NCBI GenBank assembly: GCA_027186245.1
Contig: CP114498.1
Span: forward strand, 2,115,501-2,179,500
Length of the DNA stretch: 64,000 nt
Direction of reading: 5' to 3'
Source of the DNA: Coriaria nepalensis
Taxonomy: Eukaryota; Streptophyta; Magnoliopsida; Cucurbitales; Coriariaceae
A program made the translations under genes and the position numbers. This document shows positions 1 to 12,108 of the stretch, piece after piece. Within the stretch, counting starts at the first letter, position 1; each line of letters opens with the position of its first letter. The notes below the pieces were generated by a model. It did not search any database, was not told where the DNA came from, and was given only the letters and a program-made list of their open reading frames with translations.

Positions 1-530
1 GTAGTAAGAAGGGGGCGAGGTGGAAAAAAAATTACAATACACGCGAGTCTCTAGATTAGACGCAGTGACCCGCGTGTTTTTAACCGCAATTCATCATTTA
101 GCTACGTGGTTTATCCCGGAATACTAAATCTATATGAACGGTCAAAATTGCATGTATGAGCACTACACAATTTAGGCGTCATTCAATTAAGCCCCCAAAA
201 TAATACACATAACAAACTCATCCCGGCTAAAATTCTCCAAATCAGATCGGACGGTTAAGAAAAAAGTGGTTTCATCAAATCCACCAATTCTATCCCATTA
301 CTCCCCCTCCCTCGACTCCCTTATAGAACAACTTTCATTAATATACCATAGACTAAAACACAAACCTCCCAACAAAAATCAGAGGGAGAGGATTAAACCT
401 TCTTGTCGGGCTTTATTAGTTTTTTCTTGGTTTATTACTTACGGATAAGAAGCAGATCATTTTTTTTAACCGCATTCATGCAATGACGTGAGATTTTTCT
501 GATTTCCTCAGCGTAGCTCACGTTTTTCAA
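1..530. other. Intergenic/5' leader of the DUF604 gene
   Basis: No coding region of note. The stretch is moderately AT-rich and probably holds the promoter and 5' leader of the glycosyltransferase gene that starts at 531. I see no clear TATA box close to the start codon. The left window edge may cut a neighbouring regulatory region. Confidence 0.5.
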
Positions 531-3203
531 ATGGAAGCAGGGAAGAAGACGAATCAGACTCGTTTAAAACCGAGTCATCATGGCCTGCTGGATTCGGAGA
601 ATCCACTCGCGTCAAAACCCGAGAAATCGAACCGGTTCTTCGTTTTCCTCACGCGGGCCGGTCTCATCCTCTATCTCGTCGGGTCGATCATACTCGCTTT
701 CCACTCAACCTTATCGACACCAGTCCTTAGATTTCATCTTCCGGTTCGCGCCGAAGAAAAACCACCTGACGATACGGGCCCCACAAACATAACACACATC
801 CAGTTTGGAATCGGAGGCTCTGTCCGAACATGGCACGACAGAAGCAGTTACAGCGAGCTCTGGTGGGTCGAAAACTCCACCCGTGGGTTCGTTTGGTTCG
901 ACGAAGAACCCGGACCTAATAAAACGGGTAGAATTCCTTACCGGGTCTCGGAAGATTGGACACGGTTTAGGTACTCGAGCTCTCAAGCAGCGGTGCGGAT
1001 TGCCCGGATTGTTTTGGAGAGTTTCCGAGCCGGTTTGCCAAACGTGAGGTGGTTCGTAATGGGAGATGATGATACGGTGTTCTTCACTCACAACTTAGTT
1101 ACGGTGTTGGCGAGCTACGACCACAATCAGATGTACTACATTGGCGGGAATTCGGAGAGCGTTGAACAGAACGTGATGCACGCCTACGAAATGGCGTTTG
1201 GCGGCGGAGGTTTCGCGATCAGTTACGCTTTAGCGGTTCAGCTGGTCGACAGATTCGACGGCTGTCTCGATAGGTATTGGTCTTTCTACGGCTCCGATCA
1301 GAGGGTGTGGGCCTGTGTTAGCGAGCTAGGTGTGCCCCTCACCAAAGAACGTGGGTTCCACCAGGTACGTACGTTCGTTGCTTTGCCTTTTACGCACATA
1401 CACGTGGCTGATTATGATACGGTAGACACTTTCACCGTCGACTTTGACGGTGAGTCAATATATTTGTGCAACGTGTAAGGTCGTCGACTCATCTTGGGTA
1501 AACCGCTGGAGTGGATCCCACCATTACGGAGGAGCACTCAAATCAGAGCACTGATCAATTTCGTGATTGACGCAAAAGAATTTAGGCTTAAAAACTAATC
1601 AGTAAATGACCGTAATTTAGTACGTGGCTAGCACATGTCGTTTACCTACCTGCTTTCTGTTGATTTTTTTTATAATCTTAAAGCACGTGTTTTATTTTAA
1701 AATATATTTTTATTTTTTTGAATTATTTATCAATTATTTTATAATAATAATTTTTAAGATACAATAAATATTTATAAAATTTTATAAGTAATAATAAAAT
1801 TTTAATTTAAAATATAAGTATATTCAGTTTTAATAGTAAAAAAAAATAGAAGGAAAATATATTTTTTTCTCTATAAATTTTTTATAATGAAAAAAATTGA
1901 TGTATGTCTATAGTATATTATTTTATAAATCTTTATATTTTTTTTAAAAGATAATTAAATTTTTTTAAGATTATATATTTTAATTTATAAAATTTAAACT
2001 TTAACGATAACTAATTATTTAAATAAAACAGTAAAATTAAATTAATTAAATGCCAAGTACACATAATAAGTATTAAAAGAACTTTACGCTCACATCATAT
2101 ACACACATTTGTATGAGTTTTGGTCAGATTTTAACTTTTATTTATTATTATAAATATTTATTATTTATAAATTTTTAAAATTTTTTTTAAGTATAAGATG
2201 TATTTAATTATATTTATAAAATATTTTATAAATTCAAAATTTTAATTTATTTCATTTTAACCAGCCCAAACATTTTCCGGTACAAAGGTTTCTTCACCGT
2301 AGACGGGGTGCTCCCTGGGTGCTCCCTACGACACATAAATCTCGAGTGTTAGTTGCACCTGTTATTTTTAACATGATACGACAACTGCATAGTCGAATGT
2401 TTTATATATATATATGACTAACTATTTGAAATCTTATTTAATTTCCAGCTGGATATTAGAGGCAGCCCATACGGTATACTTGCGGCACATCCGATTGCGC
2501 CACTTGTCTCTCTCCACCACCTTGACTACTTAAAACCCATGTTCCCAAACAAGAGCCGGTTAGATTCACTCAAGTCTCTCATGAAAGCATACCGTGTCGA
2601 CTCGAGTCGGACCCTACAACAGAGCTTTTGTTACGACCAAACGCGTAAATGGACAGTATCCCTTGCATGGGGCTATAGTGTTCAAGTATACCCTTCCTTA
2701 GTGCATGCTAAGGACCTACAAACTCCAATGCGGACATTTAAGACGTGGCGGAGTTCGGCAGACGGGCCTTTCACGTTCAACACAAGGCCCGTGAATTCCG
2801 ACGCGTGTCAACGTCCGGTCTGTTATATGTTGGACCGAGCTGAGGAGGTGGGATGGAGTGCAGGTAGAACTGTTTATACAAGGTCTGTGGAAGGCAAAGT
2901 GTGTGGGAATGAGGACTATTCTCGTGTCATGGCGGTACAGAGAGTTACTGTGTCCGCGTTGAAGTTGGACCCAGACCAATATTGGAAAAAGGTGATTGCT
3001 AAACATTAAACAACATGTTTAATATTTTTTTTAATAATTATAATTGTCTGAAAATTAGATGTATAACGATATGATATGTGTTGTTATGTGAACAGGCATT
3101 AAGAAGACATTGTTGTGAGATAATGGATCGTGGAAGCACAGCGAACGGCAATATGCATATTAGAATTAGGAAATGCAGACGTAGGGAAACAATTACCTTT
3201 TAG
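531..3203 (+). CDS. DUF604 / Fringe-like glycosyltransferase (type II Golgi membrane protein), 3 exons
   Basis: Exons are 531-1364, 2449-2991 and 3096-3203. They splice in phase 0 at GT-AG borders and give about 494 residues. Seen: a basic N-terminus, one membrane anchor at about residues 36-57, then a Fringe-like catalytic region with the acidic cluster GDDDTVF (Asp 179-181), which fits a metal/nucleotide-sugar-binding DxD site. GGGGFAISYALA and YGSDQRVWAC follow, as is usual for plant DUF604 proteins. Family knowledge: these are putative beta-1,3-glycosyltransferases of GT31/Fringe type, probably in the Golgi; the acceptor is unknown for most members. Intron 1 is 1.08 kb and very AT-rich. 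The last exon codes only 35 residues ending in a basic, Cys-containing tail. The first ATG is preceded by in-frame stops and is well placed before the anchor. Function is inferred from family only. Confidence 0.9.
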
Positions 3204-3474
3204 ATCAATTTTTTTTTTGGGACAAGATACTCTCGAATGATGTATACAGATATGTAATAACGGAGGCATATGTTATATTCATATTATGATCATATAATAA
3301 AATTAGTGAGATGTTTCAGGCTTAACCCAATGTTTGTAATAATGATAATGGGGTTGAATAGATAATAATCGAAATTTTTAACTATGCCTAAGAAGAGAAT
3401 TATAATCTAGTGGGTTTAGTTAGTCAAATGTGGAATATTAAGTTTGATTAATCGGATAAATATCACTAGTAATT
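3204..3474. other. 3' flank of the DUF604 gene
   Basis: No coding potential seen. AT-rich sequence between the DUF604 stop codon and the first terminal repeat of the retrotransposon remnant; it probably contains the 3' UTR and polyadenylation region. Confidence 0.4.
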
Positions 3475-3705
3475 TGTCATGAAGTGATCGTGAGGTGCGC
3501 ACGGGAGTGATAACAGAGGGAAAGGTAGAGTGAGAAAGTTGTGGAGATGGAAAAATATTATGTTATGTTATAAGATAAAGTTGCATAATTACATTTTATT
3601 AATACGGTTGGAAGAGCTAACCCTAACATACTAACAATAACATAATTAACGCCAGTCATAACCCACTAAATGTGTGAGCTAAAGATATTTATAAGTGTAC
3701 TCCCA
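3475..3705 (-). repeat. LTR copy at the element's 3' end
   Basis: A direct repeat of 8509-8738 in the same orientation. The shared run around 3537-3600 (GGAGATGGAAAAATATTATG and on) is nearly identical in both copies. On the minus strand it lies just after the RNase H end and a purine-rich tract (about 3705-3720) that could be the polypurine tract. Exact borders are uncertain by several bases. Confidence 0.8.
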
Positions 3706-4334
3706 TTCTCTCCCTCAAGTTGGAGGGTGGAAAATGTCCACCACCCCAACTTGGAGACGAGATAAACAAGCTGCTGTCTTCCGAATGCCATGGTGAAAAG
3801 GTTTGCCGGCTGATCAAAGGTATGAATAGGAAGCGGTTTGATGATATCATTCTGAGTTTTCTCACGAACAACATGACAATCGATTTCCATATTCTTTAAT
3901 CGTTCATGAAACATCGGGTTCATGGCAGTTAACAAGTGGAGCTACTATCACAAAAAACAAGGGAATAAGGAGAGATTGAAGAACATACAAGTCATGAAAC
4001 AGACTAAGAAGCTAAACAATTTCGCATGTGGAAGTAGCCATGGCCCTATATTCTACTTCAGCCGACGATTTAGACACAATGGTCTATTTCTTGTGTTTTC
4101 CATGAAACTAACAAATTGTTAAGGAGTATGCAATAGCTAGTCACAAAAGCCTTCCAGAGTCAAAGAACCAGTAGAAGATAGAGAGAAAAAAAGGCCATGA
4201 CCTACATTGCTTTTGACACAATGTAGGACCTTAAGAGTTGCGTCCAAACGAGAGTATTTCAGCTTGTGCATATGCTGACTCAGCAATTGGACAACAAAAC
4301 TTAACTCTGGATGTTGAAAGTGTATGTCCATCAA
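3706..4334 (-). pseudogene. Copia pol fragment: end of reverse transcriptase plus RNase H, broken
   Basis: Read on the minus strand, 4334-4137 gives LSFVVQLLSQHMHK and GLFFSLSSTGSLTLEGFCD, typical of the late reverse transcriptase/connection region of plant copia pol. After a frame change, about 4060-3990 gives KSSAEVEYRAMA, the RNase H signature. About 3930-3740 then gives NMEIDCHVVREK and GRQQLVYLVSKLG, the conserved pol C-terminus. Several frameshifts and stops separate these parts, so no functional protein can be made. Confidence 0.85.
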
Positions 4335-7300
4335 AATAATCAGATTATGACCCCAATAAGATAAATATTTTATGCGATACTATTTTTATGTACTAGTAAG
4401 ATATTATTTATTATCATTAATGAAAGTTCAGTTACTATTTATCATGTCTATTGATTTTGTTAGAATTAATATTATATTGTCTATATATGCATATTATGAT
4501 AAAGTCAAATATTTTGAGTTCTACACTTTATAAACCAGTATAGAGATCATGCTAGTAGAGACTTGAGTCATTAAAAGCTCTTAAAATACAAACGGTTCAT
4601 TGTCGTAGGATTTCGAGAATAGACATCGATTGTTTTGGATAGATAATCAAGTAGTTTATCACCTAATTGTCATGGTGACCGATCTCACAGCCAGTGGTAT
4701 TAGTGGAACATCATGATGATGTTGGTAAACGAGTTCAAAATTTCGTAGCGAAAACGATTATTTGATCCCAGTGTATAATGAAAAAAAATTCAACGATCCT
4801 TTATATATATATATATATATATAAATTAATTCTACATATATATGAAGATGTCATACCTTAACATATGTGAATCGATCATCGAGACTCACACTACGATCTT
4901 TCAGGTCTATTCTCAATACAATATGATATATGTGAGCACGTAGAGATGACAAAGTTTTCTTTTTTTTTTTCTCTTAGAAAATTTTTTTCAGAAAAAACTA
5001 CTCTTAAATTATTAGAATGAGATATATTTATAAGACTTCATTAGGATTTCTATTTAATATTATTTTTAATTTAAACTCTTTAAATTAATTGAATTGATAA
5101 TTTAATCATAATATTAAATGATAAGATAATCATTAGATGATATCTTTAATATGATCAAATCTTATTTAAAATAGAATTTTATCTATTTCAAATCATATCA
5201 TATCTTTAATGATATATTCGATTTGATCAAATATTTTCAAATATTATTTAAAATAAAATCTCATCTATTTTAAATTAGATCAAATCTTATTTGAATTTTA
5301 AATTAATTTCTCAAACTAATTTTAAATTTGACTTACCTAATTTTTATATTAATTCAATATCTCATATCAATTTAATATTATGTATAACATATCTAATTTA
5401 AAATCAAATATATTATTATTTAATAAATGAATTTCGAAATTTATGCTTTAAATACATATTTTAATTAATTAATTAATTAGTTAATTAACACTAATTATCT
5501 CATAATTACAAATTTGCCTCAAAAAACTATTTTCTAGCAAATAAGTCTTCTTTCAACATTTGTCATCCTTACCGTATACATATTTTATAAAGGGGACTGG
5601 GGGATCATGGACTTATAATTTCAAGCTCTAATAAATTAGATTATTAATTAAACTCATTAATTTAATAAATCTAATTTATTAATCCCAATATTATTCCACT
5701 TAAAATATAAGATTGCATTTTTGCAATTATAGAACAAATTACTGAGCAATCTCTAATAGTCCATTGATATTATCATCACATGCATTCAATCCTCCGAAAA
5801 TCGATTCAAAATTAGAGCTGGTCAAAATTATTGTTTAACCCCTCTAATTATCTATTTATTTTTAAGTACCATTAATTCACTAGTGAACAATCAATTTATA
5901 ACTTGACTATAAATTTGAGCTCAAAACTATTCAGTTCTAGAATTAACCCTTAAGGGAACCAATATATAATCTTTTATGAAAAAAGTTTGGATTTCATATC
6001 TGTAAATCATGTTCTTAACCACTTGTCCTAATAAATCTCCAAAACAAATTTTTTTAGCTTGTTTTACAAATAAACCGTGACGAGTGAATCAAAAGATCTA
6101 GTTGACATAAATAAGAGTTCATGAATACTCAAGATTCAGATTGATCTGCATATGATCATCTATTGATATAAATAAAATTCTTTATGCCAAACGGTATTTT
6201 AATAATGAATTAATTCATATCGGGTTTTGTCCTATATAATCTAATTATATAAAACACATCCACTAAGATGTCTATCTACATCAATGATCCAGATCTAAAT
6301 CACTTACATTCATAATACTAGCGGACCATACTAGCAACCATTAATAAAGATTCTATATTTTAATATGTTACGAACAATTTAATTCATTATCTATAATCTT
6401 AATCTTCTCGTACCAATACAAGATTATAGTTATATGAATGAATTTGAAATTTTAAGATATTTATACATATTATTCAATAATAATACATTCAAAATAATTA
6501 TATAGAAAAATGTCACTTTTATTGATTATATTAAAATAATACTTATCACATACTTTCAAGACACCATGCCCAATAGATGATTACATATGCGCTTAGTAAA
6601 GACTAAGAGTGTTGAACGTGATCCTTAAATAATTCTCAGTAGTAATTAATACTGACTGTTAATGAGAATTATCTAGTGACTATTTTATATGTGATCTTCT
6701 AACATGATACACTATGGTTTCTTTGAGTACTGGACTTCATACTTTGACATCATCATAATTATCTATGGTCATTGGTGAACACGGGGTGATCTGTTGGATA
6801 TGAAGTATTGTGTGAGAAGGATTACGAGTGGTCATGAGGGAATCTATCGCTTTTATTTTTAAATATGGTTTTATGAGTTATATATTTTATTGAACAATGA
6901 ATATTTGCAAAATAGTATAGTTTAAAAAGAGTTTGTAAATTCATTGTCGATGTTCAATAAATGTATGATGATCCATATGATTTTAAATATTATTTTAAAT
7001 TAACAAATTTAGTTTGAAATTAAATAAAATCATAAAGGTATTTATGAAATCCTCATAGAGACGTGATGTAGAACCTAATCAGTTATACACATAAAGTTCG
7101 AAGTAGCTCAGTTAAAGTTTCGTCATAAAAAAAAAAAACAAATCAAAACCATTTTTAGAAATAAAATAGTAATTTGACTTAGAGTTTGACTTTTGGAAAA
7201 ATTAGTATTTATTAATTTATGAATTGAATGATATGCAGCTCTACTAACATAATTAAGTATAGTATTAATTTAACTAGAAATTAATAAGTCACATATGAAT

Positions 7301-7984
7301 TTTTATTTAATTATAAAAATATTCTCAATGATCATATTAATAATAGGATATTAAGAGGTTAAATGGTCGGATTATTAATTGAATTTTTTAGGGTCAAATT
7401 AATCAATTAGTTGATTAAGTATCTATGGATTATACCCATTATAGTAACTGGTCATATAAGGATGAGTTTGGCCCAATTTTATCTTTTAAGAGTTTTATGA
7501 TAAAAAATAACTTAATATGATAAGAATTGTAAGGCAATTAAGAAACCTAATGTGATTAGGAAATTATAACCTAATTGTACCTATAAATAGAATCTAAGGC
7601 CATGGCCGAAATTAAGAAGTCTTCTAAGCCTCTTTGACTGAAAATCTCAAGAGAGAAAAGAGTCATTTTCATTTCATTTTCCTGAACTTATTGTTTCATA
7701 AGTTGAAACCTTAAGTCAAAATATAGCCGTACAAAATGAATCATGTGGATAATTGGTTAGAGGGTGAACAAGTTGGAGCCTCCCTATCTTATACAAGAAG
7801 AGTTCTATAAATCAAAAGAGGTGTTCTCTTTCTCTAAATCTTGATTTAATATTGATGTGATTTACTGTAATATAGATTATATATGATATAATTGTTATAT
7901 GATATGTTTGGATAGTAAATGTACGTGTTAAGATATGATCGAATAAAATTTTAAATATTTATTCTGATACATTTATTCTATTAT
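4335..7984. mobile_element. Non-coding AT-rich insertion inside the copia pol (possible non-autonomous element)
   Basis: This block lies exactly between two parts of one reverse transcriptase: LIYLSMIHL on the upper side and PELSFVVQ on the lower side are normally adjacent. It has no ORF with recognisable content. It has a few short tracts, such as a TA run at 4801-4822 and a poly-A at about 7128. I could not find clear long terminal repeats, terminal inverted repeats or a target duplication. A large non-autonomous LTR derivative is my guess, made on style alone. Confidence 0.5.
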
Positions 7985-8508
7985 ATACATGTATACATTG
8001 TCTAATAGATGTATCATGGAAAGGTAAATTAAGTGCTCAACTAGACATTGAAAGACACTTGAATCAGATAGTAAGCAGTCATCCTTATGTAACCCATCCA
8101 CTTTGTCAAGTTCAAAAGAGATAAGCTTAAGGTTTTGATCCATAGGAATGTTTAGACCCCAATTAACCAGACTTAGAAATTTCAGATGCCCTAGATTTCT
8201 TATTTTGAACTTAGAGCATATGAAGGAATTTTGCATGAGAGATGGCTGTTTCATTAGTTCATGTCAATCAAATATCGTCTACATAAATGATAAGAACAAT
8301 TAGGTACTCACCATCACGTTTAGTGAAGAAAGAATGGTCAGCTTGAAATTGATAGAAGTCTCATTCCATCAATGCAAATATGAATTTCATATTCCACTAA
8401 TGTGAAGCTTGCTTTAGCTCGTGATCGTTTTAATCTACAAACCTTAGTCTCCCTTTGGTGCCGTACCTTGGAGGCAAGATCATATAGACCCCCCGGTCTC
8501 CCCCTTGG
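7973..8508 (-). pseudogene. Copia reverse transcriptase fragment with YVDD box, broken
   Basis: Minus-strand translation gives in order: ETKVCRLKRS (about 8460-8430), a KQAS-W segment, QADHSFFTKRDGEYLIVLII followed by YVDDI (about 8350-8270), then KIRNLGHLKF, MDQNLKL and CLVEHLIYLS (about 8200-8020). These are successive parts of the copia reverse transcriptase, and YVDD carries the catalytic aspartates. At least two frameshifts and several stop codons interrupt it, including one right after the YVDDI box. Confidence 0.85.
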
Positions 8509-8738
8509 TGTCATGAAGTGATTGTGAGGTTCGGGCGGGAGTGATAACAAAGGGAAAACTAGAGAGAGAAAGTTATGGAGATGGAAAAATATTATGTTAT
8601 GTTATAAGATAAAGTTGCATGATTACATTTTATAAACACGGTTAGAAGAGCTAACCCTAACAGACTAACAATAACATAACTAACGCCACGTCATAGCTCA
8701 CACTAATTGTGTGAAATAGAGATATTTACATGTGTCCC
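8509..8738 (-). repeat. LTR copy at the element's 5' end
   Basis: Direct repeat partner of 3475-3705, with dozens of identical consecutive positions around 8577-8625 and scattered changes elsewhere. On the minus strand it is followed at once by reverse-transcriptase sequence. No recognisable tRNA primer-binding site lies between them, so gag and the first part of pol were deleted. Confidence 0.8.
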
Positions 8739-9263
8739 TTAATAGAGATATTTCTGATTGGGTTATGAGATGCCGAGCCCGTTAGGGTGTAGTGGGTTTA
8801 TAGCAATCGTAGGTTGCGTTTCAGGGCCTTTGGCCCAATACATTTGGGCCTATTTTGTCGCTCGATAATGTTAAAAAAGAGTTAAAATGGAGAATCATCT
8901 GACAGGTCAACTCTTACACCACCAAATGCACTAAAAGTCTACAAATCCGACGGTTGTGCACTCTTCCTATTTTTTGACGCATTGACCCACCCCTAACCAA
9001 ATGGATTTTTGATAATACAATCTATCCATAATCCATCAATCTTCCCTTCGCTTTATCTTTGTCGGTTTGCAGCAAAATCATCGCCCGAGGGTTCGAGGTG
9101 GACAAAATCTAGCTCTCCCTCAACTCGAATTGATTTTTCCGTCTGGTTCAAGATAATTGTTACTTCGTTCTGGTCCAATTCGACGCGGAGATTGTTGAAT
9201 TCCTCTGGTTTCGATCTCCGATCTGTAATTTTCTGTTTTAGCAAATTTTTGGCAGGGGTCGAG

Positions 9264-10394
9264 ATGAGTGAGGTGTTCGAAGGATATGAGCGGCAATACT
9301 GCGAGCTCTCTGCAAGCCTTTCGTCCAGATGCAACTCTTATTCTTCCTCTGATCCAGGTATTCTGTTTTGTAATGAAATGATGATTTCTGTTTAAGCTCA
9401 GAAGACTTTGTGTAGATGCACAGGAAATGTGTGAAATCTGCTCTATTAGCTTAGTTGAGATCTTTGAATTTTGTGTTAAATCTTTATCAATGTATAATTG
9501 CAGCTCAGAAGCAGCAAAAGGTTTCTGAAATTAAAGCTGGATTGGATGATGCTGATGTTTTGGTAATTTTATACTTTTAAATTTTTCTGTTCTTGCCTGT
9601 TTCTCAAATATTAGTTTTCATTGAGGTGGTGGTGGTGGATGGATTGATGCTGGTTTTCTTGCTATTAGATTCGAAAAATGGACCTTGAGGCTAGAAGCTT
9701 GCAGCCAAGTGCGAAAGCTATGCTACTAGCTAAGTTGAGGGAATACAAGGCTGATCTAACTAAATTGAAGAAGGAATTGAAGCGAATGACTTCGCCTTAT
9801 CCCGATCAGACTTCCCGTGAAGAGTTGTTAGAGTCAGGAATGCTAGACGTACATTCTGTAAGTTCCATGAAACATTTTCCATTCCAATTTTAGATCAAAA
9901 TGCTAGATCTCTCTATTGAATCTGAAATGCTTGATCTCTTTCTCTCTCTCTCTCTCTCTCTCCCATTGATTTTGTGCTGGATAATGGTACAGGCTTCAGC
10001 TGATCCAAGAGAGAGGATGACAATGTCAGTAGAGAGATTGAATCAGTCAAGTGATAGGATTACAGAGAGCAGAAGGACTGTGTTGGAAACTGAAGAGCTC
10101 GGCGTCTCGATCCTCCAAGACTTGCATCAACAGCGTGAAACTCTTCTTCATTCTCATAAGAAAGTATGCTTCTCTACCTTTCTTGATGCCAAGCTCTATT
10201 TCATGGCTAGTTTATGATTCTATCTTTTTGCTTTGTAGCTTCATGGTGTAGATGATGCCATTGATAAGAGTAAAAGAGTATTGACTGCCATGTCACGGAG
10301 GATTTCCCGGAACAAATGGATTGTAGGGTCAGTTATTGGAGCTCTGATTATCGCAATTATCTTCATTCTGTATTTTAAGCTTTTCCACCATTAA
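9264..10394 (+). CDS. VTI1: VTI1-type vesicle transport v-SNARE (Qb-SNARE), 5 exons
   Basis: Exons 9264-9357, 9504-9562, 9669-9857, 9993-10163 and 10239-10394 join in frame to 222 residues, the usual VTI1 length (about 221). Seen: the N-terminus MSEVFEGYERQYCELSASLS and IRKMDLEARSLQPSAKAMLL of the N-terminal three-helix domain, then the SNARE motif from about residue 120 to 195 (including TEELGVSILQDLHQQRETLL and LHGVDDAIDKSKRVLTAMSRR), and a C-terminal membrane anchor IVGSVIGALIIAIIFILYF. Family knowledge: VTI1 proteins form SNARE complexes for Golgi/TGN to vacuole traffic and for autophagy. It looks closer to the VTI12/VTI13 branch than to VTI11. A CT microsatellite lies in intron 3 (about 9940-9962). 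Nothing looks damaged. Confidence 0.95.
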
Positions 10395-10841
10395 ACCGTC
10401 TTCACTCTGGCTTGTATGTACGGTTTTCTTCCCCGTAATTCTACTCTTATTTAGTACATAAATGGTCATCGTTCATTTACTTATCATTTCTTCGCTCTTT
10501 TAAGTGTCATACTTCATACTTGTATAAACAAACAATCCATGGTGTATTTGCTTTAGTGCAAGCATTTGTGCCATGACTTGTTCTTCAGTGAAATTGCACT
10601 CCCGAGTGTTTTCATAACATTTAAGCATATTAAGCAAAAGGTTAATGTGGAATTTGAGGAATGATTCAAGAAGTACAACCTCGAATTTTGTACTGTTACA
10701 TTATACAACGGTTTTTGGAAAATGGGTGTCTTCAAAATTATACGTTGAGACTAAAACGTGAATAATCAATTCTCTTATTGCAGTTGAAAAAATTGCCAAC
10801 ATCGGAACACAGGTATAATTTATGTGAATGCTTAATGCGTT
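10395..10841. other. Convergent 3' spacer between VTI1 and the lumen-protein gene
   Basis: No gene seen. Holds the 3' UTRs of two convergent genes: VTI1 on the plus strand and the pentapeptide-repeat gene on the minus strand. Confidence 0.5.
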
Positions 10842-12108
10842 TCAATTGCAAAGCAAGGTCTCACGAGTGGCGTTTCCAGTTGTTGGATTTACCCTATCAT
10901 AAAAAATGTGAATTGATTTATCGTGTTACAACGAAATGTAGCAATTGTATGTACAACAGAGCGATAAAAAACGTACTCATCTGCAACTTTGCAGAGACAC
11001 TCCCGTTGATCATCTCTCAAAGGTACATCTGTGAACTCTGATACATCAAGTGAACGCGTGAGTCAAAGCAATGAAAAGAATTCCATTTCTTAAATGGCAT
11101 TCAACTTCATTCAAAGTTAAAATGAAGCTACTGAAGCTCGTCATGTTCATACCGGAACCGGTTATTGTATTCATTACGGCGCCGGTTATTGTTGATCCTC
11201 GGAAGGAAGTGTTCCTGGTGGCAAGTGCACCTTCTAGGTTAGCATTGCTCAAATTTGCCTGCATGAATATAATCTATCCAGAAGAGAATTTTGAACAACG
11301 AACCAGAGCTCATTCACATTTATCTAATAGGGGGGGAGAATATAACCTTTGTAACATTTGCCAAGGAAAAATCTGCAGCTCTAAGATCAGCATCTGAAAG
11401 ATCAGCTCCTATAACAAGCAAACAATGAATTAAACACATATTCTGACATTATGTTCGTTATCAATTCTTGGTCGTTATAGATTTGATAAGTACCAGTTTA
11501 ATCAGCATCAAAGAAGCTGGCACCTAATAACTTCGCGCCTTCAAAAGTTGGCTTGTCTCAGTATCGACTGTAATCAAAAAACAAAACAAAAAATTGTAGC
11601 TTGAATATAATATATATTGCACAAACTGAAAAAATTAAAATTAAATAATTGATTAAACCGTTTTGAAGTCTTGTTTGATCAAAGTCCTGCCGCTGAAGTC
11701 TTTACCAGAAAGATCTTGACCCCTGTGACCCCAGCGCCATGTGGACCTCCACCCTTTTGTTACAAAAACAGCAACCCAATTCGTAAAAATAATCAAAAAA
11801 GCATATTTTTTCCGACATTTTCTCGTCAACCAAACAGAGCAGTTGTAAGTTGTGCTAACCTTGAAAGCGAGAGCAGGATCGGCTAGGAACAAGGAAACCG
11901 AGAGCAAAGCGAGAAAACTTGATTTAGAGACCGCTTCCCAAATTTCTAACACGACTTTTCGAGAAGATTTAGATTCAGATTGAGATTGATTTATAAGAGG
12001 AACATGAGAAACAGAGCAGATTGAAGGGGTTGAATTAGAAGGGAGAAGAGAGAGGTGAGGTTTTGGTGGGAGTTTGAAACAGGAAAAGGGAACGTTGGGA
12101 AGAGCCAT
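10842..12108 (-). pseudogene. Thylakoid lumenal pentapeptide-repeat protein (TL15-like), 7 exons, frame broken
   Basis: Minus-strand exons 12108-11860, 11753-11659, 11567-11494, 11408-11347, 11258-11178, 11035-10977 and 10893-10842 reproduce the plant thylakoid lumenal 15 kDa pentapeptide-repeat protein almost end to end. They give a chloroplast transit region (MALPNVPFSCFKLPPK), a hydrophobic lumen-targeting segment ending DPALAFK, pentapeptide repeats (GADLSDADLRAADFSLANV and ANLSNANLEGA), and the C-terminus NPTTGNATRETLLCN. Three lesions are visible. Exon 2 lacks one base in a G run (about 11725-11730). Exon 3 has one extra T (about 11545) and a TTA-to-TAA stop (about 11497-11499). Exon 2 is 95 nt and exon 3 is 74 nt where 96 and 73 are needed. 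All splice sites remain, so decay is recent, or the bases are wrong here. Upstream in-frame ATGs exist, but 12108 matches the family start. Confidence 0.8.

Larger units (their letters stand above)
3475..8738 (-). mobile_element. Decayed Ty1/copia LTR retrotransposon, minus strand, interrupted by a second insertion
   Basis: Two direct repeats of about 230 bp (3475-3705 and 8509-8738) flank the region. Just inside the lower one, minus-strand sequence encodes the end of a copia pol (late reverse transcriptase plus RNase H). Just inside the upper one lies an earlier part of the same reverse transcriptase. The order on the minus strand is right for a single element. Gag, protease and integrase are missing, and both coding pieces contain frameshifts and stops, so the element is dead. 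About 3.6 kb of non-coding AT-rich DNA separates the two pol pieces and looks like a later insertion. No convincing target-site duplication was found. Confidence 0.8.

Noticed and set aside
10778..11397. Plus-strand frames over 10778-11397
   Set aside because: They are antisense to exons 4-7 of the lumen-protein gene and show no family content.
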